A stretch of 64,000 bases of DNA from Cronobacter universalis NCTC 9529. Lineage in GTDB: Bacteria > Pseudomonadota > Gammaproteobacteria > Enterobacterales > Enterobacteriaceae. The stretch is taken from positions 3,410,001-3,474,000 of the forward strand of contig NZ_CP012257.1 of assembly GCF_001277175.1 (NCBI RefSeq), written 5' to 3'. The notes under the pieces are model-generated. The model saw nothing but the letters and a program-made list of their open reading frames with translations, ran no database searches and was not told where the DNA came from. The position numbers were made by a program, and so were the translations under genes. This document shows positions 9,490-18,413 of the stretch, in pieces (the stretch's first letter is position 1; the number at the start of each line of letters is the position of its first letter).

Positions 9490-10827
9490 TCATACGTTTT
9501 TCGCGGTTTCAACGCGGGTGGCTTCTGCCTGCGCCTGCTCCGCGCGGCGCGACGCAATCTTCACAAACGGCAGATAGATAAGAATGGACACCAGAATGCA
9601 GACCAGCTGCGTGACGACCGCGCCCATGGAGCCTGCGGTGGAGAGCCAGGCGTTAATCAGCGGCGGCGTGGTCCAGGGCACCATCACCACGGCTTTCCCG
9701 GCAAAGCCCATAACGGTCGCGAAATAGCCTATCGTGCCGGTCACCAGCGGCGTGATGATAAAGGGCACCGCGAGGATCGGATTGAGCATAATTGGCATCC
9801 CGAAAATCACCGGTTCATTAATATTGAAAATGCCGGGGCCGAACGAGAGCTTGGCTATCTCTTTCATCTCTTTGCGTTTGGTGGCGATCATCACCGCGAT
9901 CAGCAGGCCGATGGTCAGCCCGGAGCCGCCGATGCTCATATAGACATCCCAGAACGGCATCGTGATGATGTTCGGCACCTCTTTGCCCTGCTCGAACGCG
10001 CTCATGTTGACGGTAATGGCGCCGAGCAGCAGCGGCTCGCGGATGGGCTTAATCATCTGGTTGCCATGAATGCCGATCACCCAGAAGAGCTGGGCGACGA
10101 ACATCAGCAGCAGAATACCTGGCAGGCTTTGCACCACGCGCTCCAGCGGCTGCTGCACCACCTGATAGACCGCGTCGTAGAGGTACATCCCGGTCACCTG
10201 ATGGAACACAAAACCGAATGTAGCGATAGCGGTAGTGGTAATGATCGCCGGGATCAGCGCCGAAAACGACGCCGAGACGTTCGGCGGCACCGTATCGGGC
10301 ATTTTGATTTTCAGCCCGTCGCGGTGCTCAAGCCAGGTGTAGATCTCAACGGAGAGAATGGCGATAAACATCCCGAGGAACAGGCTGCGGGTGTCGGAGA
10401 ACTGGCGCAGCAGCACATCTTTCACCACATGCATTTCGCCATCCACCAGCATTTCGACCGTGGTCGGCGTCACGCAGATAAAGCAGATCACCGCCAGCAG
10501 GCCGGGAAAGAGCGTCTTGATGCCGTTGATACGTCCAAGCTCAATGCCGATTAAAAAGACGGCGCCGATGTTTAAGAAGTTCAGCGTCGCGTAGTTAATG
10601 GCGCTGGTGATGGGCTTGAGCGCCGCCAGGAATGACAGCGCCTGAAAACTCGCCAGCCCGTTTTTCGGGTCCAGCACCATATTGGAGATCAGCACCGAAA
10701 AGGCGCCGACGATGATCACCGGCATCAGCGTAATAAACGACGCTTTAATCGCCATGATATAGCGGTAACTATTGAATTTAGTCGCGAAACTGCCCAGAGA
10801 GTCGATCAACTTTTCCTGGAACGCCAT
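9490..10827 (-). CDS. PTS lactose/cellobiose-type EIIC permease
   Basis: A 445-residue inner-membrane sugar channel of the Lac PTS family with about 8-10 hydrophobic segments. The family signature around FNINEPVIFGMPIMLNP is present near residue 330. I start it at the ATG at 10827, preceded by GAGGG, because from there the protein begins MAFQEKLIDSLG, the usual EIIC opening. It is the first gene of the operon EIIC - hydrolase - EIIB. Its promoter region holds three operator-like palindromes shared with the divergent LacI-type regulator. Confidence 0.93.
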   Translation of the reverse strand: MAFQEKLIDSLGSFATKFNSYRYIMAIKASFITLMPVIIVGAFSVLISNMVLDPKNGLASFQALSFLAALKPITSAINYATLNFLNIGAVFLIGIELGRINGIKTLFPGLLAVICFICVTPTTVEMLVDGEMHVVKDVLLRQFSDTRSLFLGMFIAILSVEIYTWLEHRDGLKIKMPDTVPPNVSASFSALIPAIITTTAIATFGFVFHQVTGMYLYDAVYQVVQQPLERVVQSLPGILLLMFVAQLFWVIGIHGNQMIKPIREPLLLGAITVNMSAFEQGKEVPNIITMPFWDVYMSIGGSGLTIGLLIAVMIATKRKEMKEIAKLSFGPGIFNINEPVIFGMPIMLNPILAVPFIITPLVTGTIGYFATVMGFAGKAVVMVPWTTPPLINAWLSTAGSMGAVVTQLVCILVSILIYLPFVKIASRRAEQAQAEATRVETAKNV

Positions 10828-10883
10828 AGGGTGTGCCCTCTTTGAATGTGGCTTTTTTAATGGAAAGGTTACCGCTGAACACC

Positions 10884-10903
10884 TTTTTTGGTATGCCAAA
10901 AAA
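10884..10903. promoter_or_regulatory. LacI-family operator-like palindrome 1
   Basis: TTTTTTGG-TATG-CCAAAAAA, 8-bp arms around a 4-bp centre, 57 bases before the EIIC start. The same TTGG-N4-CCA(A) core recurs twice further on. Confidence 0.65.
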
Positions 10904-10952
10904 TAGGATCGCCCGGCAGAATTATCTGTGACATTTCTCCCATAAACGGCCA

Positions 10953-10966
10953 TTGGTATTCCAAAT
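10953..10966. promoter_or_regulatory. LacI-family operator-like palindrome 2
   Basis: TTGG-TATT-CCAA (extended by AT on the right) in the EIIC/LacI divergent gap. Second copy of the shared core. Confidence 0.65.
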
Positions 10967-10982
10967 AATCAAAACCACGCAA

Positions 10983-10996
10983 TTTGGCATACCAGA
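10983..10996. promoter_or_regulatory. LacI-family operator-like palindrome 3
   Basis: TTTGG-CATA-CCAGA, third copy of the core, with one arm imperfect. Its centre lies about 31 bases from copy 2, near three helical turns, which suits cooperative or looping repression. Confidence 0.6.
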
Positions 10997-11102
10997 ATCA
11001 GCCGTAGCCTGAATGGTCGGCAGACGCGCAGGAGCGGCCCCGTTGCCGCCCGGCTTGTGTGTTAAACTCCATCGCATCACGACGACAACGGGAGCGAAGG
11101 GA

Positions 11103-12140
11103 ATGGTGACAATGCGGGATGTTTCAGTTCGGGCAGGCGTTTCCAAAGCGACCGTTTCACGCGTGCTGAACAACACGGGCCAGGTGAAAGAGAGCACCCG
11201 CGCGCAGGTGTTCCGGGCGATGGAAGAACTGGGATACCGCCCTAACCTGCTGGCCCGTTCGCTGGCGCACCGCACCAGTAACAGCATTGGCCTGGTGGTA
11301 TCGAGCTTTAACGGCTTCTACTTCGGGCGTCTGTTGCAGCAGGCGTCGCGCCAGACCGAGGCGCACGGCAAACAGCTTATCGTCACCGACGGTCACGACA
11401 CGCCCGCGCGCGAGCTGGAAGCCGTGCAGATGCTGGCGGACCGGCAGTGCGACGCTATCGTCCTGTACACCCGCCATATGAGCGAAACCGCGATTATGGA
11501 GCTGATTGATAACACCGCCGTGCCGCTGGTGATCATCAACCGCGACGTCAGCCAGGCGCGCGAGCGCTGCGTCTTTTTCGAACAGCAGAACGCGGCCTTT
11601 CAGGCGGTGGAATATCTGATTGAACAGGGGCACAGGGAGATCGCCTGCATCACGGTGTCGCTCGCCACGCCCACCGGCCAGGCGCGGCTGCTGGGCTATC
11701 GCCGCGCGCTGGAAAAACACGGCATCGCAGGGAACGAGGCGCTGATTAAAAACGGCGATTCGAGCATGAGCGGCGGCCACGCGCGCTGTCAGGAGCTGCT
11801 GGAGCGCGGCGTGCGCTTCAGCGCGCTGTTCGCCTGCAACGACGATATGGCGCTCGGCGCGTCGAAAGCGCTCTACCAGGCGGGCCTGCGTATCCCTGAA
11901 GATGTGTCGCTGTTCGGCTTCGACGACGCGCCGAGCGCCGCCTGGCTGGAGCCCGGGCTCTCGACGGTCTGTCTGCCGATTGAAGATATGATAACCACCG
12001 CGATTGAGAGCGCGGTGCGGCTGGCGCGCGACGAACCGCTTGCCGCGATCCCGCCGTTTACCGGCACCCTGGTGCTGCGGGATTCCGTAGCGCCCGGCCC
12101 TTACGCCGTCGCGCCGTTAAAAACGCTCAAGCGCCAGTAA
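11103..12140 (+). CDS. LacI-family transcriptional regulator (AscG-like)
   Basis: A 345-residue LacI-family regulator. Its helix-turn-helix reads MRDVSVRAGVSKATVSRVLN, followed by a sugar-binding domain with the usual ACNDDMALGA and FGFDDAP segments. Overall it resembles AscG, the repressor of a beta-glucoside PTS operon. The start at 11103 follows GGAGCGAAGGG; an in-frame ATG at 11112 is possible. It is divergent from the EIIC operon, and the three TTGG-N4-CCAA sites between them are its likely operators. Its 3' end overlaps that of lysA by 24 bases on opposite strands. Confidence 0.9.
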   Translation: MVTMRDVSVRAGVSKATVSRVLNNTGQVKESTRAQVFRAMEELGYRPNLLARSLAHRTSNSIGLVVSSFNGFYFGRLLQQASRQTEAHGKQLIVTDGHDTPARELEAVQMLADRQCDAIVLYTRHMSETAIMELIDNTAVPLVIINRDVSQARERCVFFEQQNAAFQAVEYLIEQGHREIACITVSLATPTGQARLLGYRRALEKHGIAGNEALIKNGDSSMSGGHARCQELLERGVRFSALFACNDDMALGASKALYQAGLRIPEDVSLFGFDDAPSAAWLEPGLSTVCLPIEDMITTAIESAVRLARDEPLAAIPPFTGTLVLRDSVAPGPYAVAPLKTLKRQ

Positions 12141-13379
12141 TTCGTCGATCGTCTGACGGCGGCGAATGGTGCGCGCCTCGCCGTTTTCCAGCAGCACTTC
12201 CGGCAGGAGCGGACGGCTGTTGTAGTTTGATGACATCGACGCGCCATACGCGCCGGTATCGTGCAGCACCAGATAATCGCCCGGACGCACCGCCGGCAGC
12301 GCGCGGGTTTCCACTTTGCCGCCCTCTTGTTGCGTAAATACATCCCCCGACTCGCACAGCGGCCCGGCGACCACCGTATCCAGCAGCGGCGCATCGCGCA
12401 GATCGCGCCCATCCGCCGCCAGCGCGGAGATATGGTGATAGCTGCCGTACATCGACGGGCGCATCAGATCGTTGAAGCCCGCGTCGATCAGCACGAAATG
12501 GCGCGATCCCATCTCTTTCACGCTGCGCACCTGCGCCACCAGCACGCCCGCTTCCGCCACCAGAAAACGCCCCGGCTCGATCTCAAGTTTGATCGGGTGA
12601 CCAAAGTGCTCAGCGATCTGCTCGCGGGCGCGATTCCACAGGCCGAAATAGTGGCCGGTATCGATAGTTTCGTCGCCCTCGCGGTAAGGGATGGAGAGCC
12701 CGCCGCCGGCGGAGATCGCCTCCAGATCCTGGCCGAACTCGATCACCTGGCTTACCATCGCGCCGCATACGCGCTCCAGATGCCCGTAATCGACGCCGGA
12801 GCCGATATGCATGTGCATGCCGACCAGCTTCAGCTGATAGCGCTGCATCACCGCCAGCGCCGCCGGAAGATCGCTGTACCAGATGCCGTGTTTGCTGTTC
12901 TCGCCGCCGGTATTGGTTTTCTGGCTGTGGCCGTGGCCAAAGCCCGGATTGATGCGCAGCCAGACGCGATGCCCGGGCGACACCGCGCCGAGCTGCTCCA
13001 GCATATCCACCGAGCCTGCGTTGACCGGCACGCTCAGTTCATGCACGCGGGCGATAGTGGCCTCATCAAGCACATCCGCCGTAAATACGATGTCATCCGG
13101 GTTCTGGCGCGGATCGTAGCCCGCGGCGATAGCGCGTTCGATCTCGCCGAGCGACACGGAATCCACTTTAACGCCCGCCTCGCGCATCAGCCGCAAAATA
13201 TGAATATTCGAGCAGGCTTTCTGGGCGAAACGAATAACGTCGAACTGGCGCAGGCGGTCGATTTGCGCGCGGATGATCTGCGCGTCATAAACCCAGACCG
13301 GGCCGCCGTACTGCGCGGGCAGCGGCAGCAGCGTGTCGGCGTTAAGGGCGCTGTCGGTGTGATAAAGCGAACGTGGCAT
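12117..13379 (-). CDS. lysA: Diaminopimelate decarboxylase LysA
   Basis: A 420-residue PLP enzyme that decarboxylates meso-diaminopimelate to L-lysine, the last step of lysine synthesis. Lys54 in FAQKACSN is the residue expected to bind PLP. The GGGLSIPYREGD glycine loop and CESGDVF with the active-site Cys are present. It is divergent from lysR, the standard arrangement in which LysR activates lysA. Its 3' end overlaps the LacI-type gene by 24 bases. Confidence 0.97.
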   Translation of the reverse strand: MPRSLYHTDSALNADTLLPLPAQYGGPVWVYDAQIIRAQIDRLRQFDVIRFAQKACSNIHILRLMREAGVKVDSVSLGEIERAIAAGYDPRQNPDDIVFTADVLDEATIARVHELSVPVNAGSVDMLEQLGAVSPGHRVWLRINPGFGHGHSQKTNTGGENSKHGIWYSDLPAALAVMQRYQLKLVGMHMHIGSGVDYGHLERVCGAMVSQVIEFGQDLEAISAGGGLSIPYREGDETIDTGHYFGLWNRAREQIAEHFGHPIKLEIEPGRFLVAEAGVLVAQVRSVKEMGSRHFVLIDAGFNDLMRPSMYGSYHHISALAADGRDLRDAPLLDTVVAGPLCESGDVFTQQEGGKVETRALPAVRPGDYLVLHDTGAYGASMSSNYNSRPLLPEVLLENGEARTIRRRQTIDELLALERF

Positions 13380-13491
13380 GGCGAGACTCCTTTAAGCTAA
13401 TGCCTTCATTACGCCACAGACGTTAGCGAAGAAAAAATATCGTTTTCTCGGGAGTCTATGCAAAAATGATATGGCTTTTACGTTCCCAGGT

Positions 13492-13576
13492 TTACCCGTA
13501 GGGCGGGTAAGCAGAGCGCACCCGCCACTTGCCGCGCGCTTTACCCGTAGGGCGGGTAAGCAAAGCGCACCCGCCA
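13492..13576. repeat. Two REP-like elements between lysA and lysR
   Basis: Two 36-bp copies in the same orientation (13492-13527 and 13541-13576), each starting TTACCCGTAGGGCGGGTAAG and ending GCGCACCCGCCA, differ at one base. Each can fold through GGCGGGT / ACCCGCC. The same family occurs at 21,821-22,052 and 54,935-55,013. Confidence 0.85.
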
Positions 13577-13621
13577 GCGGTTTGCCTGGCGCGCACAACT
13601 TCAATCAACGAGGAAACCTTA

Positions 13622-14560
13622 ATGCCTGGCGTCACGCTCCGCCATATCGAAATTTTTCACGCGGTCATGACCGCAGGCAATCTCACGGAGGCGGCGGCGC
13701 TCCTGCGCACCTCGCAGCCCACCGTCAGCCGCGAACTGGCGCGCTTTGAAAAACTCATTGGCCTGTCGCTGTTTACCCGCAGCCGCGGACGCCTGCATCC
13801 CACCGTTCAGGGGCTGCGCCTGTTTGAAGAAGTCCAGCGCTCCTGGTACGGGCTTGACCGCATCATCAGCGCCGCCGAGAGCCTGCGCCAGTTCCGCCAG
13901 GGCGAGCTTTCCATCGCCTGCCTGCCGGTTTTCTCGCAGTCGCTGTTGCCGCTGCTGCTCAAACCCTTTCTGGATAACTACCCGGAAGTGAGCCTGAACA
14001 TCGTGCCGCAGGAGTCGCCGCTGCTTGAAGAGTGGCTCTCCGCCCAGCGCCACGATTTAGGCATTACGGAAAATACCGCCACGCCCGCCGGCACCGAACG
14101 TCTGACGCTGCTGACGTTAAATGAAGTGTGCGTGCTGCCCGCTGGCCATCTGCTGGCCGATAAACCGCAACTGACGCCGCACGATTTCGCAGGGGAAAAC
14201 TACATCAGCCTGTCGCGCACCGACAGCTACCGGCAGCTCCTCGATTCGCTCTTTCAGGAGCATAACGTGCAGCGGCGCATGGTGCTGGAAACGCACAGCG
14301 CCGCGTCGGTCTGCGCTATGGTGCGCGCGGGCGTCGGGGTATCGATAGTGAACCCGCTCACCGCGCTGGATTACGCGGCGACGGGCATTGTGGTGCGCCG
14401 CTTTAGCGTGGCGGTGCCGTTCACGGTGAGTCTGATCCGCCCCTTACATCGCCCCGCGTCGGCGCTGGTTGAGGCGTTCAGCCGGCATCTGCAACAGCAA
14501 ATGACCGGGCTTAGCGACACGCTGGAGGCGATGCTGGCAAGCCCTGGTCGCCCAGCATAA
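13622..14560 (+). CDS. lysR: LysR, activator of lysA
   Basis: A 312-residue founder-type LysR regulator. The N-terminal helix-turn-helix spans [19 protein letters not shown], followed by a substrate-binding domain that senses diaminopimelate and lysine. I start at the ATG at 13622, preceded by GAGGAAAC, because from there the protein aligns with E. coli LysR; upstream starts run through the REP-like repeats. It is divergent from its target lysA. Its last 50 bases overlap the 3' end of the convergent ygeA. Confidence 0.95.
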   Translation: MPGVTLRHIEIFHAVMTAGNLTEAAALLRTSQPTVSRELARFEKLIGLSLFTRSRGRLHPTVQGLRLFEEVQRSWYGLDRIISAAESLRQFRQGELSIACLPVFSQSLLPLLLKPFLDNYPEVSLNIVPQESPLLEEWLSAQRHDLGITENTATPAGTERLTLLTLNEVCVLPAGHLLADKPQLTPHDFAGENYISLSRTDSYRQLLDSLFQEHNVQRRMVLETHSAASVCAMVRAGVGVSIVNPLTALDYAATGIVVRRFSVAVPFTVSLIRPLHRPASALVEAFSRHLQQQMTGLSDTLEAMLASPGRPA

Positions 14561-15239
14561 AGTTCACCGCCTCGGCGGCGTGCAGCGCGGCGGTATCGAA
14601 CACCGGCACCGGGCAATCCTGCGCGCCCAGCAACAGGCCGATTTCGGTACAACCGAAAATCACGCCCTGCGCGCCCTGCGCCGCCAGCAGCGCAATCTGC
14701 TGCTGGTAGTAGCGTTTTGACTCCTCGGTGATTTTTCCAAGGCAGAGCTCATCAAAAATAATCTGATTAATGCGCAAACGTGCAGGCGCATCCGGGATAA
14801 GCGACGTGACGCCAAACCCCTCTGCCAGCCGCACGCGGTAGAAATCCTGCTCCATGGTGTAACGGGTGCCGAGCAGCGCGACCTGGCGCAGCCCGGCCTG
14901 CGCAATCGCGCGGCCCGTGGCGTCGGCGATATGCAAAAACGGCAGCGCGCAGCGCGCTTCAATCTGGTGCGCCACTTTATGCATCGTGTTGGTACAGAGC
15001 AAAATGGCCTGCGCGCCGGCGCGTTCAAGGCCGAGCGCCGCCTGCGCCAGCATCTCGCCCGCTTTATCCCATTCGCCGCTCGCCTGGCAGGCTTCGATGT
15101 CATGAAAATCGACGCTGTGCAGCAGTAACTGTGCGGAGTGCAGCCCGCCGAGCCGGTCGCGCACCCCTTCATTAATTAACCGGTAGTAAGGAATGGTGGA
15201 TTCCCAGCTCATGCCGCCGAGCAAGCCGACTGTTTTCAT
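14511..15239 (-). CDS. ygeA: YgeA, Asp/Glu-racemase-family amino-acid racemase
   Basis: A 242-residue cofactor-independent racemase. The paired catalytic cysteines lie in LLCTNTMHK and FGCTEIG near residues 82 and 197. E. coli YgeA has broad-spectrum racemase activity, including on homoserine. Two adjacent ATGs exist; the second (15239) has better spacing from AGGAG, while the first (15242) adds one residue. It lies next to lysR as in E. coli, with a 50-base tail-to-tail overlap. Confidence 0.93.
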   Translation of the reverse strand: MKTVGLLGGMSWESTIPYYRLINEGVRDRLGGLHSAQLLLHSVDFHDIEACQASGEWDKAGEMLAQAALGLERAGAQAILLCTNTMHKVAHQIEARCALPFLHIADATGRAIAQAGLRQVALLGTRYTMEQDFYRVRLAEGFGVTSLIPDAPARLRINQIIFDELCLGKITEESKRYYQQQIALLAAQGAQGVIFGCTEIGLLLGAQDCPVPVFDTAALHAAEAVNFMLGDQGLPASPPACR

Positions 15240-15355
15240 CATGGTCTCCTTTTGCGCTTTCCCGGTTATAACATGCCCGTCGGGCGGAACAAATGTGATC
15301 CGCCCGCCATTTCCCGGCGCGGCGCGTTCTCTTCTTTTCCTGGCCAGGATAGATT

Positions 15356-15378
15356 AAATGAAACAACGTTTCACAATT
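15356..15378. promoter_or_regulatory. KdgR-box-like site before kdgF
   Basis: AAATGAAACAACGTTTCACAA is a near-perfect match to the KdgR operator pattern (GAAAC, short spacer, GTTTC, A/T-rich flanks). It ends 13 bases before the kdgF start and just before its ribosome-binding site, a repressing position. Confidence 0.8.
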
Positions 15379-15390
15379 CAGAGGTTCGGC

Positions 15391-15714
15391 ATGTTTATCT
15401 ATCACAACGAGACGACGCTCGAGGATTTAGGCAATGGCGTCACGCGCCGCATTCTGGCCCACGGCGGCAAAATGATGGCGGTGGAAGTCAACTTTGACGC
15501 CGGTGCGGTCGGCCCGATGCACTGCCACCCGCATGAACAACTCACTTATGTGCTCTCCGGCGAATTCGAGTTCACCATCGGCGAAGAAACCCGCCGCGTG
15601 AGCGCGGGCGACACGCTCTATAAACAGCCGAATATCATGCACGGCTGCGTCTGTATTGCCCCCGGCACGCTGCTCGACACCTTTACGCCGGTGCGTGAAG
15701 ATTTCCTCAAATAA
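15391..15714 (+). CDS. kdgF: KdgF, cupin of unsaturated uronate metabolism
   Basis: A 107-residue single-domain cupin. The first cupin motif (GPMHCHPHEQLTYVLSGEFEF, about residues 46-66) carries the metal-binding His residues, and the second is HGCVCIAPGTLLDTF. KdgF catalyses linearisation of 4,5-unsaturated galacturonate to 5-keto-4-deoxyuronate, feeding KduI/KduD. I start at the ATG at 15391 after GAGG; an ATG at 15358 lies within the KdgR-like site. Its KdgR-like site and closeness to tog and ogl genes support this role over a generic cupin. Confidence 0.9.
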   Translation: MFIYHNETTLEDLGNGVTRRILAHGGKMMAVEVNFDAGAVGPMHCHPHEQLTYVLSGEFEFTIGEETRRVSAGDTLYKQPNIMHGCVCIAPGTLLDTFTPVREDFLK

Positions 15715-15725
15715 ACCGCGCCCAT

Positions 15726-15755
15726 AAAAAAGCCGCCCGATGAGGCGGCTTTTTT
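15726..15755. terminator. Bidirectional terminator between kdgF and fepE
   Basis: AAAAAAGCCGCC / GGCGGCTTTTTT with a 6-nt loop, A/T runs on both sides, in the convergent gap. Confidence 0.9.
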
Positions 15756-15769
15756 ACACGCGGAACGTA

Positions 15770-16912
15770 TCACGGCAGCAGCGTATCAGCGCCAGCCGGG
15801 TGTTGCGCCATGACCTGACGCTGCGCGATAACATTACGCACCAGCACCAGTGCGCAGGCGGTAATAAAGCCCACCATCGCCGCCAGGATAAGCACCAGCG
15901 ATTTACCCGGTCCGTCGCTTTTCACCGGCAGCGAAGGCACCATCTGGTAATGGAACGGCTGGAAGTCTACGTCGGCCAGATTGAGCTTTTTCAGCTCCGC
16001 CAGACGATATTCGCGGCTCTGAATAGCGGCGTTCAGCACCGTGACATCGGTAATAGAACGCTCAATGGCGAGTTTCTGGGCGAGCCCGTCGGCGCCAAGC
16101 GCGATGGAGTAATCCGGATCGTCTTTTACGGCCTGCCCGTTGCTGTAAACCGGTTTTTTAATGCCTGCGGCGTTCGCGACCTGCAACGAATAGTTCAGAC
16201 GCTGAATCGCAATTTTATGCTCGTTAGCCAGCGTGTTGCGTTCAATCACCAGGCGGCTCTCTTCCGATTTGGCTTTCAGTTCAACGATCGCGCGCAGATT
16301 CTCAAGCACTTCCCGCTGTACCGCCAGCGCCGCATAGTTGATGTATTCCTTCAGCACGCGCTGCGCGTCATGCGCTTTTGGCGCGGTAAAGCTCAGCGTC
16401 CAGGAGCTGTAAGGCGAAGCCGTTGGCGCTTTCGGATTATCGTTGGAGGTCATTTTAATGCGCTGTGCCACCAGCGTAACGGCGCGCTGTAGGCTTTCGG
16501 TATCATCCTGCGCTTCTTTCACCTGCTGCTGCACCCACGGCGAGGTGCGCAGGAATTTCTCCTGGAGGGCGCGCGAATCGAATTTTTTCAGGAACATATT
16601 TTCAAGCGACGCGGCGTCAATCGCGGCATCGACATCCAGCACCTGCAGATCCACCAGCACGCGCTGCAACTCAATCAGCTGCCGCGTTTCCGGGATGGAA
16701 ACCACCGCCTCGCTGGTCCATTTCTGCGGCAGCAAAAACGCCAGCGCCAAGCCCATTACGATAAACAGCGCCGTGATCGAGACGATCACTTTACGGGCTT
16801 TGAACAGCACGTCGACAAGCGCGAACAGATCTAACTCGGCGCGCGGGTGATCCAGGAGCGGGTAATCCGGCGCGGAGGCCAGCGAACTATTTTTAATATC
16901 TATCGATGACAT
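15770..16912 (-). CDS. fepE: FepE, LPS O-antigen very-long-chain length determinant
   Basis: A 380-residue polysaccharide co-polymerase of the Wzz family. One membrane helix lies near residues 42-62 and another near 340-360, enclosing a large periplasmic domain. The DNPKAP...SSWTLSFTAPKAHDAQ region and the stretch beginning NAAGIKKPVYSNGQAV are close to E. coli FepE. It sets very long O-antigen modal length in the inner membrane. It is out of place: E. coli fepE sits among enterobactin genes, whereas here it splits kdgF from togMNAB and has its own promoter region. Confidence 0.9.
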   Translation of the reverse strand: MSSIDIKNSSLASAPDYPLLDHPRAELDLFALVDVLFKARKVIVSITALFIVMGLALAFLLPQKWTSEAVVSIPETRQLIELQRVLVDLQVLDVDAAIDAASLENMFLKKFDSRALQEKFLRTSPWVQQQVKEAQDDTESLQRAVTLVAQRIKMTSNDNPKAPTASPYSSWTLSFTAPKAHDAQRVLKEYINYAALAVQREVLENLRAIVELKAKSEESRLVIERNTLANEHKIAIQRLNYSLQVANAAGIKKPVYSNGQAVKDDPDYSIALGADGLAQKLAIERSITDVTVLNAAIQSREYRLAELKKLNLADVDFQPFHYQMVPSLPVKSDGPGKSLVLILAAMVGFITACALVLVRNVIAQRQVMAQHPAGADTLLP

Positions 16913-17522
16913 AGTGGGTGCGTTACGTTTAATTGAACTGCTGATGGAGTCAAAATTATTTTCATGAAAACAATAAGCGTGCGAATTGTTTCATTAAATA
17001 AATACATAAATGTCATAAAGTAAACGGGCGCACATACCTATGCCTTTGACAAAATTGGAAAAGTTGTGCACAACAGAGAAACATATCCTTGTTCTGAGGA
17101 GAGATACTACGTCCGCAATCATTATTATTACGAATAATCCGAATTCAGGGCAAACACTAATTTAGCGACCTACCAGAAGTTGTATTACCTCCCTCTTCCT
17201 GAAAATGGCGCTGCTTCAAAAAACCGGAACAGCGTTTCGACCACGATCACATTTCCACCATTTATCGAATGACGGCAAAATAAATAGCAATAAAATAAAT
17301 TAAAACGCTGTTTTAGAAACAAGAAACGCCGGTTCAATAAATTATAAAAGTCGCGATCTTCATCACGTTACGGTCGCCTGTTTTCTTGACAAGACATTAT
17401 TGACATAGCGGTGGCGAGGCCGCCCGGCCACACCTTTCCGGGCCAGGCCCGCTCGCTGTCGCGCTTTGCTGCACACGACATCCGATCCGATTAATAAACC
17501 CTTGAATGCCAGGTAGGTATGT
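16913..17522. promoter_or_regulatory. Divergent fepE/togM regulatory gap
   Basis: A 610-base AT-rich gap with no gene. It must hold the promoters of fepE (leftward) and togM (rightward). AATTAAAACGCTGTTTTAGAA at 17298-17318 is a clear KdgR-like palindrome. A weaker one (GGAACAGCGTTTCGA) lies at 17226-17240. I could not place -10/-35 boxes with confidence. Confidence 0.6.
17298..17318. promoter_or_regulatory. KdgR-box-like site before togMNAB
   Basis: AATTAAAACGCTGTTTTAGAA: the AAAAC-GCT-GTTTT palindrome with A/T flanks. It lies about 205 bases before togM. Confidence 0.7.
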
Positions 17523-18413
17523 ATGAATGAAAACAAGCTCCTGGGTCTGGCCTGGATATCACCCTACATCATCGGGTTGATAGTCTTTACGGCCTTCCCT
17601 TTTGTTTCCTCTTTCGCGCTCAGCTTTACCGAGTACGATTTGATGAATCCGCCGGTGTTTAACGGAATCGAAAACTACCGTTACATGCTGATGGATGACG
17701 ATCTGTTCTGGAAATCGATGGGCGTCACGTTCGCCTACGTTTTCCTCACCATCCCGTTAAAGCTCGCCTTCGCGCTCGGCATCGCGTTTGTCCTCAATTT
17801 TAAACTGCGCGGCATCGGCTTCTTCCGCACCGCCTATTACATTCCGTCGATCCTCGGCAGCTCTGTGGCTATCGCCGTCCTGTGGCGCGCGTTATTCGCC
17901 ATCGACGGCCTGCTGAATAGCTTTATCGGCGTATTTGGACTCGACCCGGTGAACTGGCTCGGCGAGCCGTCGCTGGCGCTGATGTCCGTTACGCTGCTGC
18001 GCGTCTGGCAGTTTGGCTCCGCGATGGTGATTTTCCTGGCCGCGCTGCAAAACGTGCCGCAGTCGCAGTATGAAGCGGCGATGATCGACGGCGCCTCGAA
18101 GTGGCAGATGTTTATAAAGGTGACGGTGCCGCTGATTACGCCGGTGATCTTCTTTAACTTCATTATGCAGACCACCCAGGCGTTCCAGGAATTTACCGGC
18201 CCGTACGTGATTACCGGCGGCGGCCCGACCTACTACACCTATCTCTTCTCGCTCTATATCTACGACACCGCTTTTAAATATTTCGATATGGGCTACGGCG
18301 CGGCGCTCGCGTGGGTGCTGTTCCTGGTGGTGGCGCTCTTCGCCTCCATCGCCTTTAAGTCCTCGAAATACTGGGTCTTCTACTCCGCCGATAAGGGAGG
18401 CAAAAATGGCTGA
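17523..18413 (+). CDS. togM: TogM, oligogalacturonide ABC importer permease
   Basis: A 296-residue inner-membrane permease of the MalF/UgpA type with about six membrane segments. The EAA loop that contacts the ATPase reads YEAAMIDGASKWQMFIKVTVP (about residues 183-203). With TogN it forms the channel that imports oligogalacturonides from the periplasm. It is the first gene of togMNAB and overlaps togN by 8 bases. Function is assigned from the gene order and the surrounding pectin genes; sequence alone supports a sugar permease. Confidence 0.9.
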   Translation: MNENKLLGLAWISPYIIGLIVFTAFPFVSSFALSFTEYDLMNPPVFNGIENYRYMLMDDDLFWKSMGVTFAYVFLTIPLKLAFALGIAFVLNFKLRGIGFFRTAYYIPSILGSSVAIAVLWRALFAIDGLLNSFIGVFGLDPVNWLGEPSLALMSVTLLRVWQFGSAMVIFLAALQNVPQSQYEAAMIDGASKWQMFIKVTVPLITPVIFFNFIMQTTQAFQEFTGPYVITGGGPTYYTYLFSLYIYDTAFKYFDMGYGAALAWVLFLVVALFASIAFKSSKYWVFYSADKGGKNG

